From: Agromyces mangrovi
Lineage (GTDB): Bacteria > Actinomycetota > Actinomycetes > Actinomycetales > Microbacteriaceae
Reading direction: 5' to 3'
DNA: 64,000 nucleotides
Assembly (NCBI RefSeq): GCF_030296695.1
Contig: NZ_AP027737.1
Coordinates: 2,232,001-2,296,000 of the forward strand
In this document: in pieces, positions 54,439 to 63,913 of the stretch
Layout of the letters: every line of letters starts with the position of its first letter
Position numbering within the stretch: the stretch's first letter is position 1
The notes under the pieces: generated by a model
Databases searched by the model: none
Seen by the model: the letters and a program-made list of their open reading frames with translations, nothing else
Told to the model about the DNA's origin: nothing
Program-made: the position numbers and the translations under genes

Positions 54439-55743
54439 ATGCGAGGCATCACACGCCGCACCACCGTTGCCGCGGCGGCCCTGGGGGCAGCAGCGACGCT
54501 CGCCCTCACCGCCTGCGCCGGCGGCGGCTCGGGGGAGCAGGAGCTCTCCGACGAGCCGGTCACCCTCACCTTCACCTGGTGGGGCAACGACACCCGCCAC
54601 GAGATCACCGAGCAGCTGATCGAGGTGTTCGAGGAGCAGAACCCGAACATCACGGTCGAGCCGCAGTACACCGACTGGTCGGGATACTGGGACAAGCTGT
54701 CGACGTCGGTCGCCGCGGGCGACATCCCCGACATCATCCAGATGGACGAGAAGCAGCTCTCCACCTACGCCGCCAACGGCGTGCTGCTCGACCTCGGGTC
54801 GCTCGAGGCGCTCGACACGGGCGACTTCCCCGCCGCGGTGCTCGGCACCGGCGCGCTCGAGGGCACGCAGTACGGCATCCCGGTCGGCATCAACTCGTAC
54901 ACCTACATGGCGAACCTCGACCTGCTCGACGAGTACGGCGTCGAGCTGCCCGACGACACCACCTGGACCTGGGACGACTTCATCGCCACCGCCCAGGCGG
55001 TCAGCGACGCCAGCGGCGGCGCGGTCGTCGGCTCGCAGTCGTGGGGCTTCGAGGACGGCGGCCTCAAGAACTGGCTGCGCCAGCAGGGCAGCGACCTCTA
55101 CTCGGCCGACGGCGGCATCGCCGCGACCCCGGAGGACCTGGCCTCGTGGTGGCAGTTCCTGCTCGACTCGACCGACGCGGGCGCACTGCCCGACCCGTCG
55201 GCGACCATCGAGCGCGAGGCCGGCGGTCTCGCCGAGTCGTTCACCGCGACCAACGAGTCGGCCTTCGGCCCGTGGTGGTCGAACCAGGTGCAGGCGCTGC
55301 GCGACGCGAGCGGCCAGAACCTCGTGGCCCTGCGCGTGCCGGGCTCGGCCGACGGCTCGCCCTACTACAAGCCGTCGATGTTCTGGTCGGCCTCGTCGAA
55401 GACCGAGCACCCGGCAGAGGTCGCGCTCTTCCTCGACTTCCTCGCCAACAGCGAGGACGCCGCGGACCTGCTGCTCACCGAGCGCGGCGTGCCCGCCAAC
55501 GAGGTCATCCGCGCCTACGTCACCCCGCAGCTGGACGACGTGAACAAGTCGGTCGTCGAGTTCCTCGACGCACTCGGACCGGAGGTCGGCGACGCGCCGC
55601 CCGCCACCCCTCCGGGCGGCGGCGCGATCGAGGACATCATCGACCAGAACACGCAGAAGGTGCTGTTCGGCGAGCTCACCCCCGAGGAGGCGGCCGACGC
55701 CTTCATCGAGGAGCTGCAGCGCGCACTCGACGACGCGATGTGA
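54439..55743 (+). CDS. Sugar-binding lipoprotein (solute-binding family 1)
   Basis: A 434-residue lipoprotein; GAAAGGA before the ATG; lipobox ALTAC (Cys about residue 26). The mature sequence has LTFTWWGNDTRHEITEQLIE, DIPDIIQMDEKQLSTYAANG and WTWDDFIATAQAV as in oligosaccharide binders. The C-terminal GELTPEEAADAFIEELQRAL is usual. Substrate unknown; the DUF6807 and oxidoreductase genes downstream suggest an oxidised or glycosidic sugar. Confidence 0.92.
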   Translation: MRGITRRTTVAAAALGAAATLALTACAGGGSGEQELSDEPVTLTFTWWGNDTRHEITEQLIEVFEEQNPNITVEPQYTDWSGYWDKLSTSVAAGDIPDIIQMDEKQLSTYAANGVLLDLGSLEALDTGDFPAAVLGTGALEGTQYGIPVGINSYTYMANLDLLDEYGVELPDDTTWTWDDFIATAQAVSDASGGAVVGSQSWGFEDGGLKNWLRQQGSDLYSADGGIAATPEDLASWWQFLLDSTDAGALPDPSATIEREAGGLAESFTATNESAFGPWWSNQVQALRDASGQNLVALRVPGSADGSPYYKPSMFWSASSKTEHPAEVALFLDFLANSEDAADLLLTERGVPANEVIRAYVTPQLDDVNKSVVEFLDALGPEVGDAPPATPPGGGAIEDIIDQNTQKVLFGELTPEEAADAFIEELQRALDDAM

Positions 55744-55772
55744 CCTCCCCTGAAGACGGCCCCGGCCGTCTC

Positions 55773-55811
55773 GGAGCGGCTGCCGCCTTGTCCGTTCGCG
55801 GCAGCCGCTCC
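55773..55811 (+). terminator. Hairpin after the binding-protein gene
   Basis: A 14-bp perfect stem (55773-55786 with 55798-55811), 11-nt loop, preceded by GACGGC-CCCG-GCCGTC (55755-55770). No T-tract. Probably reduces read-through into the regulator gene. Confidence 0.6.
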
Positions 55812-55891
55812 GGCTCGGATCGCCGCCCCGTGCGGCCCCCACCGGGCTCCCCGGCACTACCTTTGACACGACGAGAACACGCGGAGGACCC

Positions 55892-57756
55892 GTGACGAAC
55901 ACCTCGCCCCGACCGGTCACCATCGCCCAGGTGGCCGCCTTCGCGGGCGTCTCCCAGGCCTCGGTCTCGCGGGTGCTCAACCGCAACCAGACCGTGGACC
56001 CGACGATCGCCGCCAAGGTGCGCGACGCCGTGGAGAAGCTGAACTACTCCCCGAGCCCGGCCGCGCGCAACCTGGTGCGCGGCCGCAGCAACACGATCGC
56101 GCTGGTCGTGCCCGACCTGGAGAACCCGATGTTCCAGGGCGTGCTCAAGGGCCTCAGCCGCGCGGCCTACGCCGACGGCTACCGGGTGCTCGTGGCCGAC
56201 ACCGCCGAGCGGGTCGGCGACGAGGAGGAGGTCGTGCTCGAGGCGCGCTCGCGCTGCGACGCGCTCGTGCTCGTCGCCCCCCGCATGTCGAACGAGCGCC
56301 TCGAGTCGCTCGTGAGCCGCGTCGGCCCCGTCGTGGTCGTGAACCGCCCCGTCGCGGGCGACCCCGCGGCCGAGCTCTCGGTCGACTACGAGAGCGGCAT
56401 CCGCGCGCTGGGCGAGCACTTCATCTCGCTCGGCCACACCCGCATCGCGTACCTCTCCGGCCCGCCGCAGTCGTACGCCGACGTGCTGCGGCGCCGTGGA
56501 CTCGCCGAGCTCGTCGCACGGCACGACGGCTTCGAGGTCGTCGACGTGCCCGCCGGCTCGCAGGTGGAGGACGGCTACCGCGCCGCCGACGCGGTGCTCG
56601 CCTCGGGCGCGACCGGCGCCATCGCCTTCAACGACCTCGCCGCGCTGGGCCTGCTCGCCCGCCTGCGCGAGGTCGGCGTCGAGGTGCCGGTCGAGATCTC
56701 GGTCGCCGGCATCGACGACATCCCCCTGTCGCGGTTCTCCGCCCCGTCGCTCACGACCATGTCGGTGCCCCGCGTCGAGATCGGCGAACAGGCCTGGCAG
56801 CGGCTCAAGGGCGCGATCGCCGGCGCTGCGGCGACGCATCCGCTCTCCTACCGCCCCATCCTCGAGGCGCGCGGCAGCACCGGGCCCGCACCCGAGGCGA
56901 CCGGCTGGCTGAGCCCCGGCCGCCCGCTGCTGCGCATCGGCGACGGCGTCGTCGCGCGGTACGAGGAGGGCACCGCGATCGACTCCGTGCTGTCGCCGCG
57001 CCCGTACCTGCATCCGGTCGAGACCCTCGGCGGCGTGCGCGTGACCGATAGCCACCCGACCGACCACCTGCACCACTTCGGCATCGGCGTGGCACTGCCC
57101 GACATCAACGGCACGTCGTACTGGGGCGGTCGCACCTACATCCAGGACGTCGGCTCGGTCATGCTCGAGAACCAGGGCCGGCAGCGCCGCGACGAGCTGC
57201 GCGTCGACGGCGAGCGGCTCACCGAGCGCCTCACCTGGATCGACGAGCGCAACGTCGCCCAGCTCAGCGAGGTGCGCACGCTCACCGGCTCGCCCGTGCG
57301 GGTCGGCGAGGGCGACGCCTGGGTGCTGCGCTGGCGCACCGTGCTCAAGGCGAACTTCGGTGCGCTCGAGTTCGGGTCGCCCGCCACCAACGGGCGCGAG
57401 GGCGCGGGCTACGGCGGCATCTTCTGGCGCTTCCCGGAGTGGAAGGCGATCGTGGTGACCGCCGACGGGCCGGGGAGGAGCTCGGGCACGGCTCGCGCTC
57501 GCCGTGGTTCGCCGTGGTCGACCCCGAGCGCAAGGTCACCGTGCTGCTGCACCAGCCCGGGGGCGCCCCGCTGCCGTGGTTCGCCCGCGTCGCCGAGTAC
57601 GTCGGCATCGGCCCGGCGCTCGCGTGGGACGAGATCCTGCACGTGCCCGAGGGCGGCACCGTCGAGCTCGGACTCGACGCGCTGCTCATCGACCGCGTCA
57701 TCACCGACCCCGCGGAACTCGCCGACCTTGCGGGCCGGCTCGCCGCGAATGGGTGA
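55892..57756 (+). CDS. LacI-family regulator fused to a DUF6807 (PmoA-like) domain (one frameshift)
   Basis: A 621-residue fusion after repair. Residues 10-55 are a LacI helix-turn-helix (TIAQVAAFAGVSQASVSRVL), followed by a ligand domain to about 335. Without a break it continues into a DUF6807 domain (YLHPVETLGGVRVTDSHPTD, LHHFGIGVALPDINGTSYWG, YGGIFWRFPEWKAIVV, DEILHVPEGG). One G added to the G4 run at 57472-57475 is needed for the last about 90 residues. DUF6807 proteins are usually separate and of unclear enzymatic role, so the fusion may sense or process the same ligand. It likely binds the AGCGCT sites at 52225-52366. Confidence 0.85.
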
Positions 57757-57760
57757 GCGG

Positions 57761-58891
57761 ATGCCCCCGGGCGCCGTGCCGCGCATCGGCATCGCCGGCA
57801 TCCACGGCCACGGGGCCACGCACGTCGTGGAGGCGCTCCGGCTCGAGGGCCTGGGGCGTGCGCGGCTGATCGCGGTCGCCGACCACCGGGCGCCCGAGTC
57901 GCCGGTCGGGGAGGCCGCCGTCTTCGCCGACGCCGCGGCGATGATCGCCGACGCCGACCTCGACGTCGTGGTGCTCTCGACCCCGATCCACACCCACGTG
58001 CCGCTCGCGCGGGCCGCGCTCGAGGCCGGCGCCCACGTGCTGCTCGAGAAGCCGCCCGCCCCCTCGCTCGCCGAGCTCGCCGAGCTCGACGAGGTCGCGC
58101 GGCGGGTCGGTCGCTCGGTGCAGGTCGGGTTCCAGAGCCTCGGGTCGTCCGCGGTCGGCGCGGTGCGCGAGCTCGTCGCCGGTGGCGCGATCGGCGCGGT
58201 GCGCGCGTACGGCGCACTCGGCACCTGGGTGCGGCCGGTCGACTACTGGACCCGCAGCGCGTGGGCCGGCCGGCGCGAGCTCGACGGCGTGCCCGTCGTC
58301 GACGGCGCGGTGACGAACCCGCTCGCGCACGCGGTCGCGACGGCGCTCGCCGTGGCCGGGGCGCGGTCGGCCGCCGATGTCGCAGGCGTCGAGCTCGACC
58401 TCCTGCGGGCGAACGACATCGAGGCCGACGACACGTCGTCGCTCGTCGTCCGGCTCGCGGACGGGCGCACGATCGCGGGTGCGCTCGCCCTCACGGCGTC
58501 GGTGCGGAGCGAGCCGTGCGTCACGGTCGAGGGGGAGTCGGGGCGCATCGTGCTCTGGTACACGCTCGACGTCGTGCAGGTCGTGCGCGACGGCGAGCCG
58601 TTCCCGGCCACCACGCGGCATCCGCGCACCTCGCTGCTCGCGAACCTCGTCGACCACGCGGTCGACGGCGCCCCGCTGCTCGTGCCGCTCGCGGCGACCG
58701 CGGCGTTCACCCGCGTGCTCGACGCGGTGCGCACCGGCTCCGACCCGCGGCGCATCGCCACGGAGCACGTGGAGCGGGTGCGCGACGACGCGGGCGAGCA
58801 CCTCGTGGTGCGCGATCTCGAGCAGTGGGCGGCACGGGTCGTCACCGAGCAGGCGACGTTCTCCGCCGTCGGCGCACCGTTCGCTCGCTGA
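57761..58891 (+). CDS. Gfo/Idh/MocA-family oxidoreductase
   Basis: A 376-residue NAD(P)-dependent dehydrogenase. PRIGIAGIHGHGATHVVEAL starts the Rossmann domain; LLEKPPAPSLAELAEL holds the EKP motif; VDYWTRSAWAGRRELDGVPV and DGAVTNPLAHAVATAL belong to the substrate domain. The ATG at 57761 is preferred (another at 57749 overlaps the previous stop). The first turn has an unusual HGHG in place of the normal GxGxxG end. Last gene of the operon. Confidence 0.83.
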   Translation: MPPGAVPRIGIAGIHGHGATHVVEALRLEGLGRARLIAVADHRAPESPVGEAAVFADAAAMIADADLDVVVLSTPIHTHVPLARAALEAGAHVLLEKPPAPSLAELAELDEVARRVGRSVQVGFQSLGSSAVGAVRELVAGGAIGAVRAYGALGTWVRPVDYWTRSAWAGRRELDGVPVVDGAVTNPLAHAVATALAVAGARSAADVAGVELDLLRANDIEADDTSSLVVRLADGRTIAGALALTASVRSEPCVTVEGESGRIVLWYTLDVVQVVRDGEPFPATTRHPRTSLLANLVDHAVDGAPLLVPLAATAAFTRVLDAVRTGSDPRRIATEHVERVRDDAGEHLVVRDLEQWAARVVTEQATFSAVGAPFAR

Positions 58892-58928
58892 GGGCGCGTC
58901 GGCCCCGGGGCATCCGCTCGCCGAGCGT

Positions 58929-59942
58929 TCAGCGCGCCGGCGCGGAGGTGCTGGAGCGCACCACGAGCTTCACGGGCAGGTCGACGTCGTGCGGCGCCTG
59001 CTCGTCGTCGCCCTCGCCGAGCAGCGACATGGCCCAGCGCACCGCCTGCTCGCCCTGCTCCACCGGGCGCTGCTCGACGGTCGTGAGGCCGAACATGCCC
59101 GCGTTCTCGTGCCCGTCGATGCCGATGATCGAGAGGTCGGCGGGAATGCTCAGCCCGAGCCGGCGCGCGGCGATGTAGGTGCCGAACGCGATCTCGTCGC
59201 ATGCCGCGAACACCGCGGTCGGGCGATGCGCCGGGTCGCCGAGCAGCTGCAGCGCGGCCGAGAAGCCCTCCGACATCGAGTACTCGGTCGGCAGGTACGG
59301 CGCGTCCGCCACGCCCGCCTCGGCCATCGCCTCGCGGAACCCGGTGACCCGGCTGCCCTGCACGCCCTCGCGGTCGCGCTCGGCCTCCTCGCCGCCGAGC
59401 AGCACGATGTCGCGGTGCCCGAGGTGCAGCAGGTGCCGGGTCGCGAGGCGGGCGGTCTCGCGGTGGTCGACGGCCAGGCGCACGGCCGCCGACAGCATGG
59501 TTCCGCCGATCGTCACCACGGGCCGACCGGTGCGGGCGAGCCGGTCGGACTCGTCGGGGCTCAGGTCGACGTCGACCCCGATGACCGCGTCGACGCGACG
59601 GCGCTGCACGTAGTACTCGAAGATGCGCCGGCGCGCCTCCGGCTCGACCGCGAGGTTGTAGAGCACGAGGTCGTACCCGCGCGCCAGCATCGCCCGTTCG
59701 AGGCCCTCGAGCACCTCGCCGAAGTACCAGCGGTTGACGAAGCGGATGAGCACGCCGATGGACTTGCTGCGACCCGTGACGAGGCTCGCGGCGTTCGGCG
59801 AGGCGATGTAGCCGATCTCCGACGCGGCGGCGACGACGCGGTCGCGCGTGGCCGGCGAGACCGCCCCGCGGCCGCTCAGTGCACGCGACGCGGTGGCTTT
59901 CGACACCCCGGAGAGGCGCGCGACATCCGCGATCGACGGCAT
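58929..59942 (-). CDS. LacI-family transcriptional repressor
   Basis: A 337-residue repressor with GGGAGG 6-8 nt before the ATG at 59942. The helix-turn-helix SIADVARLSGVSKATASRAL is followed by GRGAVSPATRDRVVAAASEI and a periplasmic-binding-like sensor domain (ILIRFVNRWYFGEVLEGLE-like start; IIGIDGHENAGMFGLTTVEQ). It is divergent from an alpha-glucoside-type ABC operon with perfect GGAACCGGTTCC operators between, so it should repress both. Confidence 0.92.
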   Translation of the reverse strand: MPSIADVARLSGVSKATASRALSGRGAVSPATRDRVVAAASEIGYIASPNAASLVTGRSKSIGVLIRFVNRWYFGEVLEGLERAMLARGYDLVLYNLAVEPEARRRIFEYYVQRRRVDAVIGVDVDLSPDESDRLARTGRPVVTIGGTMLSAAVRLAVDHRETARLATRHLLHLGHRDIVLLGGEEAERDREGVQGSRVTGFREAMAEAGVADAPYLPTEYSMSEGFSAALQLLGDPAHRPTAVFAACDEIAFGTYIAARRLGLSIPADLSIIGIDGHENAGMFGLTTVEQRPVEQGEQAVRWAMSLLGEGDDEQAPHDVDLPVKLVVRSSTSAPAR

Positions 59943-60000
59943 CGACGCCTCCCTCCCTCGGAAGATGCACGGCCGAGTGTAGCCCCACGACCGGAGGAGC

Positions 60001-60118
60001 GGAACCGGTTCCACAAAGGAACCTCGGACGTGATCGTTTCGTGACATACCAGTCCTTGTGTCTCCATACCGGCCATGCATACCGTAGGGCTGGAACCGGT
60101 TCCGCTGAGAGCGGTTCC
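60001..60118. promoter_or_regulatory. LacI operators GGAACCGGTTCC
   Basis: Two perfect 12-bp palindromes GGAACCGGTTCC (60001-60012 and 60092-60103) and a degenerate copy ending GCGGTTCC (60107-60118) lie between the divergent LacI gene (start 59942) and the binding-protein gene (60150). The 91-bp centre-to-centre spacing would permit DNA looping. Confidence 0.8.
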
Positions 60119-60149
60119 CAGGAACTCCAACTCAACGAGGAGATGAGAG

Positions 60150-61508
60150 ATGAGCACCATTCGGAAGCGCCGACTGCTCCTGCCGCTCGCGGTGGCGGCC
60201 ACGGTCGGCTTCGCGCTCACCGCCTGTACGGGGGACATCGCGAACGAGTCGGCGGAGGACGTCGACTGCTCGGAGTACGAGGAGTACGGCACGTACGAGG
60301 GGGCGAGCGTCACGATCGGCGGCACCATCGTCGACATCGAGGCCGACCGGCTCGTCGAGTCGTGGACCGACTTCTCCAACTGCACCGGCATCGAGATCGA
60401 CTACCAGGGCTCGCAGGAGTTCGAGGCGCAGATCGCGGTGCTCGCCGAGGGCGGCAACGCCCCCGACATCGGGTTCGTGCCCCAGCCCGGACTCGTCGAG
60501 CGACTCGCCGACGGCGGCTGGCTGATCCCGGCGTCGGCCGACGTCGAGGCGAACGCCGACGAGTGGTGGACCGAGGACTGGAAGGCCTACGGCACCGTCG
60601 ATGACGTGTTCTACGGCGCGCCGCTGATGTCCAACATCAAGGGCTACATCTGGTACTCGCCGAGCGAGTTCGAGGAGAACGGCTGGGAGATCCCGGCCAC
60701 GCTCGACGAACTGCGCGACCTCTCCGACGAGATCGTCGCGGCGGGCGACCACAAGCCGTGGTGCGTCGGCCTCGAGTCGGGCGTCGCGACCGGCTGGCCC
60801 GGCACCGACTGGGTCGAGGACTACGTGCTCCGACTCCAGGGCGCCGACTACTACGACCAGTGGGTCACGCACGAGATCCCGTTCAACGACCCCGGCATCG
60901 TCGAGGCGTTCGACGAGGTCGGCGAATACCTCAAGAACGAGGACATGGTCAACGGCGGAATCGGCGACGTGTCGACGCTCGTGACCGAGGCGTTCGGCAC
61001 GGCCGGGCTCCCGATCCTCGACGGCGAGTGCTCGCTGCACCACCAGGCCTCGTTCTACGAGACCTTCTGGAACGCCGAGGGTGGCGACGAGGTCACGGTG
61101 GCCTCGAACGGCGACGTGTTCGGATTCATGCTCCCGCCCGAGAACGCCGGCGACCCGCTGGCCGTCACGGGTGGTGGCGAGATCGTGACCGCGTTCACCG
61201 ACGCCGAGGAGGTCGAGGTGGTGCGCACGTACCTCTCGAGCGACACCTGGGCCAACAATCGCGTGAGCCTCGGCGGCGTGATCAGCGCGAACCTCGGGGT
61301 CGACCCCGAGAACGCGTCGAGCGAGCTGCTCGTGCAGTCCATCGAGATCCTGCAGAACCCGGAGACCACCTTCCGGTTCGACGGATCCGACCTGATGCCC
61401 GGTGCCGTCGGCGCCGACTCCTTCTGGAGCGGCATCGTCGACTGGGTGACCGGCAGCGACACGCAGTCGGTGGTCGACGCCATCGAGGCGAGCTGGCCGA
61501 GCAGCTAG
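60150..61508 (+). CDS. Alpha-glucoside-type ABC sugar-binding lipoprotein
   Basis: A 452-residue binding protein; CGAGGAGA before the ATG; lipobox ALTAC (Cys about residue 26). The region WCVGLESGVATGWPGTDWVE and DVFGFMLPPENAGD, with a C-terminal FDGSDLMPGAVGADSFW, resembles AglE-type alpha-glucoside binders. Highly acidic mature protein. First gene of a three-gene importer with no ATPase gene in view. Confidence 0.9.
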   Translation: MSTIRKRRLLLPLAVAATVGFALTACTGDIANESAEDVDCSEYEEYGTYEGASVTIGGTIVDIEADRLVESWTDFSNCTGIEIDYQGSQEFEAQIAVLAEGGNAPDIGFVPQPGLVERLADGGWLIPASADVEANADEWWTEDWKAYGTVDDVFYGAPLMSNIKGYIWYSPSEFEENGWEIPATLDELRDLSDEIVAAGDHKPWCVGLESGVATGWPGTDWVEDYVLRLQGADYYDQWVTHEIPFNDPGIVEAFDEVGEYLKNEDMVNGGIGDVSTLVTEAFGTAGLPILDGECSLHHQASFYETFWNAEGGDEVTVASNGDVFGFMLPPENAGDPLAVTGGGEIVTAFTDAEEVEVVRTYLSSDTWANNRVSLGGVISANLGVDPENASSELLVQSIEILQNPETTFRFDGSDLMPGAVGADSFWSGIVDWVTGSDTQSVVDAIEASWPSS

Positions 61509-61536
61509 CGCGCCCCGCCGCGTTCGCGGCATGATC

Positions 61537-61563
61537 GAGGGGGCGGGGTCGTACCCCGCCCCT
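61537..61563 (+). terminator. Hairpin between binding-protein and permease genes
   Basis: GAGGGGGCGGGG pairs with CCCCGCCCCTC around a TCGTA loop with one unpaired G. It probably sets the usual excess of binding protein over permease. Confidence 0.5.
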
Positions 61564-61600
61564 CGCATCCCCAGATTTCAATGACGAAACGGGAGAGACG

Positions 61601-62569
61601 GTGACGACCGAAGACCTCGTCGGGAAGATCCTGCAGGTGGTGATGGGCCTCGTCGTGTTCGCGGCGATCGTGGGCCTGCTCATCTTCTTCATCGACAAGG
61701 CGCCCAAGAAGGGGCGCGACTACTGGCAACTGGCGGGCTTCCTGCTCCCCGCCCTGATCCTCGTGGCGATCGGCCTCGTCTGGCCGGCGATCCGCACCAC
61801 GTTCCTGGCGTTCCAGGACAACTCGGGCGCGTGGTCGCTCGACAACTTCGTCTGGATGTTCACGCAGCCGGCGGCGATCCGCACGCTGATCAACACGGTC
61901 ATCTGGGTGCTGCTCGTGCCGACCTTCGCGACCCTCGTCGGCCTCGCGTACGCGATCTTCATCGACAAGTCGCGCGGGGAGCGGTACTTCAAGGCGCTGG
62001 TGTTCATGCCGATGGCGATCTCGTTCGTCGGCGCGGGCATCATCTGGCGGTTCGTCTACGAGTACCGCTCGGGCGACCGCGAGCAGATCGGCATCCTGAA
62101 CGCCATCGTCGTCGCGTTCGGCGGCGAACCCGTGCAGTGGCTCCAGACCGACCCGATCAACACGATCCTGCTGATCGTCGTCATGATCTGGATCCAGACC
62201 GGATTCGCGATGGTCGTGCTGAGCGCGGCGATCAAGGGCATCCCCACCGAGCAGATCGAGGCGGCCCAGCTCGACGGCACGAACGCCTGGCAGCGGTTCC
62301 GGAACGTCACCGTCCCGGGCATCCGCGGCTCGATCGTGGTGGTGCTCACGACCATCTCGATCGCGACGCTGAAGGTCTTCGACATCGTGCGCACCATGAC
62401 CGCCGGAAACTTCAACACGTCGGTCGTGGCGAACGAGATGTACACGCAGGCGTTCCGCGCGAGCGAGGTGGGACGCGGCTCGGCGCTCGCGCTCATCCTG
62501 TTCGTGATGGTGCTGCCGATCATCGTCTACAACATCAGAATCCTGCGCCAGCAGAGGGAGATCCGATGA
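61601..62569 (+). CDS. Alpha-glucoside-type ABC permease (AglF-like)
   Basis: A 322-residue permease with a GTG start (GGAGAGACG upstream). An additional N-terminal membrane segment (VVMGLVVFAAIVGLLIFFID) precedes the standard six, as in AglF/ThuF-type proteins. EAA loop EAAQLDGTNAWQRFRNVTVP. The stop overlaps the next gene start. Confidence 0.9.
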   Translation: MTTEDLVGKILQVVMGLVVFAAIVGLLIFFIDKAPKKGRDYWQLAGFLLPALILVAIGLVWPAIRTTFLAFQDNSGAWSLDNFVWMFTQPAAIRTLINTVIWVLLVPTFATLVGLAYAIFIDKSRGERYFKALVFMPMAISFVGAGIIWRFVYEYRSGDREQIGILNAIVVAFGGEPVQWLQTDPINTILLIVVMIWIQTGFAMVVLSAAIKGIPTEQIEAAQLDGTNAWQRFRNVTVPGIRGSIVVVLTTISIATLKVFDIVRTMTAGNFNTSVVANEMYTQAFRASEVGRGSALALILFVMVLPIIVYNIRILRQQREIR

Positions 62570-63558
62570 GCACCACCGGAACCTCGTCAGTCCTGCCCCC
62601 CGACCGCGGCACGGAGGAGGAGCTCGAGCGCGGGCTCGAGCGGGAGGAGTCGAAGCCCGCACGGGTCAAGAAGCGACTCACCTCGCGCACCGCGACCATC
62701 GCGGCGCTCATCATCGCCGTGCTGTGGACCATCCCGACGTTCGGGCTGTTCCTGTCGTCCTTCCGGCCGGCGGAGCTCATCCGCACCACCGGTTGGTGGA
62801 CCATCTTCCAGAACCCCGGGTTCACGCTCGAGAACTACCAGGACGTCCTGCTCTCGCCGTCGCTGTCGTCGCCGCAGCTGGGCGCGTACTTCGTCAACTC
62901 GATCGCCATCGCGATCCCGGCGACGATCTTCCCGCTCGTGTTCGCGTCGATGGCCGCGTACGCGTTCGCCTGGATCAAGTTCCGCGGCGTGCACGTGCTG
63001 TTCATCCTGGTGTTCGCGCTGCAGATCGTGCCGCTGCAGATGGCCCTCGTGCCCCTGCTGCAGTTCTTCTCGACCTACCTGCGACCCATGCAGGCGTGGC
63101 TGCACGACGTGGTGCCGATCATCCCCGAGCAGAACTACCTGCCGGTGTGGATCGCGCACACGATCTTCGCACTGCCGCTCGCGATCTTCCTGCTGCACAA
63201 CTTCATCGCGGAGATCCCGAGCGACGTGATCGAGGCGGCGCGTGTCGACGGGGCATCCCACGGCCAGATCTTCTTCCGGATCGTGCTGCCGCTCGCCATG
63301 CCGGCGATCGCGTCCTTCGCGATCTTCCAGTTCCTCTGGGTCTGGAACGACCTGCTCGTCGCGCTGATCTTCTCGGGCGGCACACAGGACGTCGCGCCAC
63401 TGACGCAACGATTGGCCGAGCTCACGGGCAGTCGCGGGCAGGACTGGCAGCGCCTGACGGCGGCGGCGTTCGTGTCGCTGATCGTGCCGCTGATCGTGTT
63501 CTTCAGCCTGCAACGGTACTTCGTGCGCGGGCTCCTGGCCGGATCGACGAAGGGGTGA
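62566..63558 (+). CDS. Alpha-glucoside-type ABC permease (AglG-like)
   Basis: A 330-residue permease; ATG overlaps the preceding TGA by ATGA. Six spans, EAA loop EAARVDGASHGQIFFRIVLP, C-terminal FVRGLLAGSTKG. A charged N-terminal extension of about 45 residues (EEELERGLEREESKPARVKK) precedes the first span. It contains one of the very few six-base C runs in the window (62586-62591) and is in frame. Confidence 0.92.
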   Translation: MSTTGTSSVLPPDRGTEEELERGLEREESKPARVKKRLTSRTATIAALIIAVLWTIPTFGLFLSSFRPAELIRTTGWWTIFQNPGFTLENYQDVLLSPSLSSPQLGAYFVNSIAIAIPATIFPLVFASMAAYAFAWIKFRGVHVLFILVFALQIVPLQMALVPLLQFFSTYLRPMQAWLHDVVPIIPEQNYLPVWIAHTIFALPLAIFLLHNFIAEIPSDVIEAARVDGASHGQIFFRIVLPLAMPAIASFAIFQFLWVWNDLLVALIFSGGTQDVAPLTQRLAELTGSRGQDWQRLTAAAFVSLIVPLIVFFSLQRYFVRGLLAGSTKG

Positions 63559-63597
63559 CCGCCGTCACGACCTGAACGCATTCCGAACCTGGGCGCG

Positions 63598-63628
63598 CCC
63601 GGCCGCGGTAGGGGAACCCGCGGCCGGG
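63598..63628 (+). terminator. Terminator of the alpha-glucoside ABC operon
   Basis: CCCGGCCGCGG (63598-63608) pairs with CCGCGGCCGGG (63618-63628), 9-nt loop, followed by TTCCCT. It lies 40 nt after the last permease stop. Confidence 0.7.
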
Positions 63629-63691
63629 TTCCCTGCTGGTTGCTGCGGGAAATGTACTGTTCAGGACATGAATCCGGCACCGATTCGGGTG

Positions 63692-63720
63692 TTGACGATC
63701 GCTCGACTCCGGGCTAGCGT
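63692..63720 (+). promoter_or_regulatory. Predicted promoter
   Basis: TTGACG (63692-63697), 17-bp spacer, TAGCGT (63715-63720). It could drive the partial gene at 63914 with a leader of about 190 nt, or a short RNA ending at the hairpin 63780-63817. Confidence 0.55.
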
Positions 63721-63725
63721 CGAAG

Positions 63726-63817
63726 GTGAGCACCACCGCAGGACTTGCCGGCAACAGGGGGCCGGCACCGGGGAAACACGGGCCCGGCCGACGCAGCGAC
63801 GCGTTTCGGCCGGGCCC
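63726..63817 (+). other. Possible small RNA or attenuated leader
   Basis: Starting from the promoter above, the transcript would hold a GCCGG/CCGGC hairpin (about 63747-63766) and a perfect 12-bp stem GGGCCCGGCCGA (63780-63791) with TCGGCCGGGCCC (63806-63817), 14-nt loop. There is no T-tract and no convincing coding frame. Function unknown. Confidence 0.35.
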
Positions 63818-63852
63818 ATTCCCGTGCCCGTCGGGTACGTGATCGTCCGCGA

Positions 63853-63893
63853 TGCATGCGAATGTGCATGGAAAATGCATGCATAGGTGCATG
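63853..63893. repeat. Tandem TGCATGC...GTGCATG repeats, possible operator
   Basis: An 18-bp unit occurs at 63853-63870 and 63876-63893 (period 23 bp), each beginning TGCATGC and ending GTGCATG. The units are themselves partly palindromic (TGCATGCA-like). They end 20 bp before the ATG at 63914 and probably form an operator for it or for a regulator it encodes. Confidence 0.55.
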
Positions 63894-63913
63894 TATCGCT
63901 TAGGGTGGGGTGC

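Noticed and set aside
55892..58891. An uninterrupted 999-codon frame that would fuse LacI, DUF6807 and a Gfo/Idh oxidoreductase.
   Set aside because: The segment 57475-57756 in this frame is low-complexity Ser/Arg/Pro nonsense, whereas the alternative frame gives the true DUF6807 end. One missing G explains it; the oxidoreductase is a separate gene.
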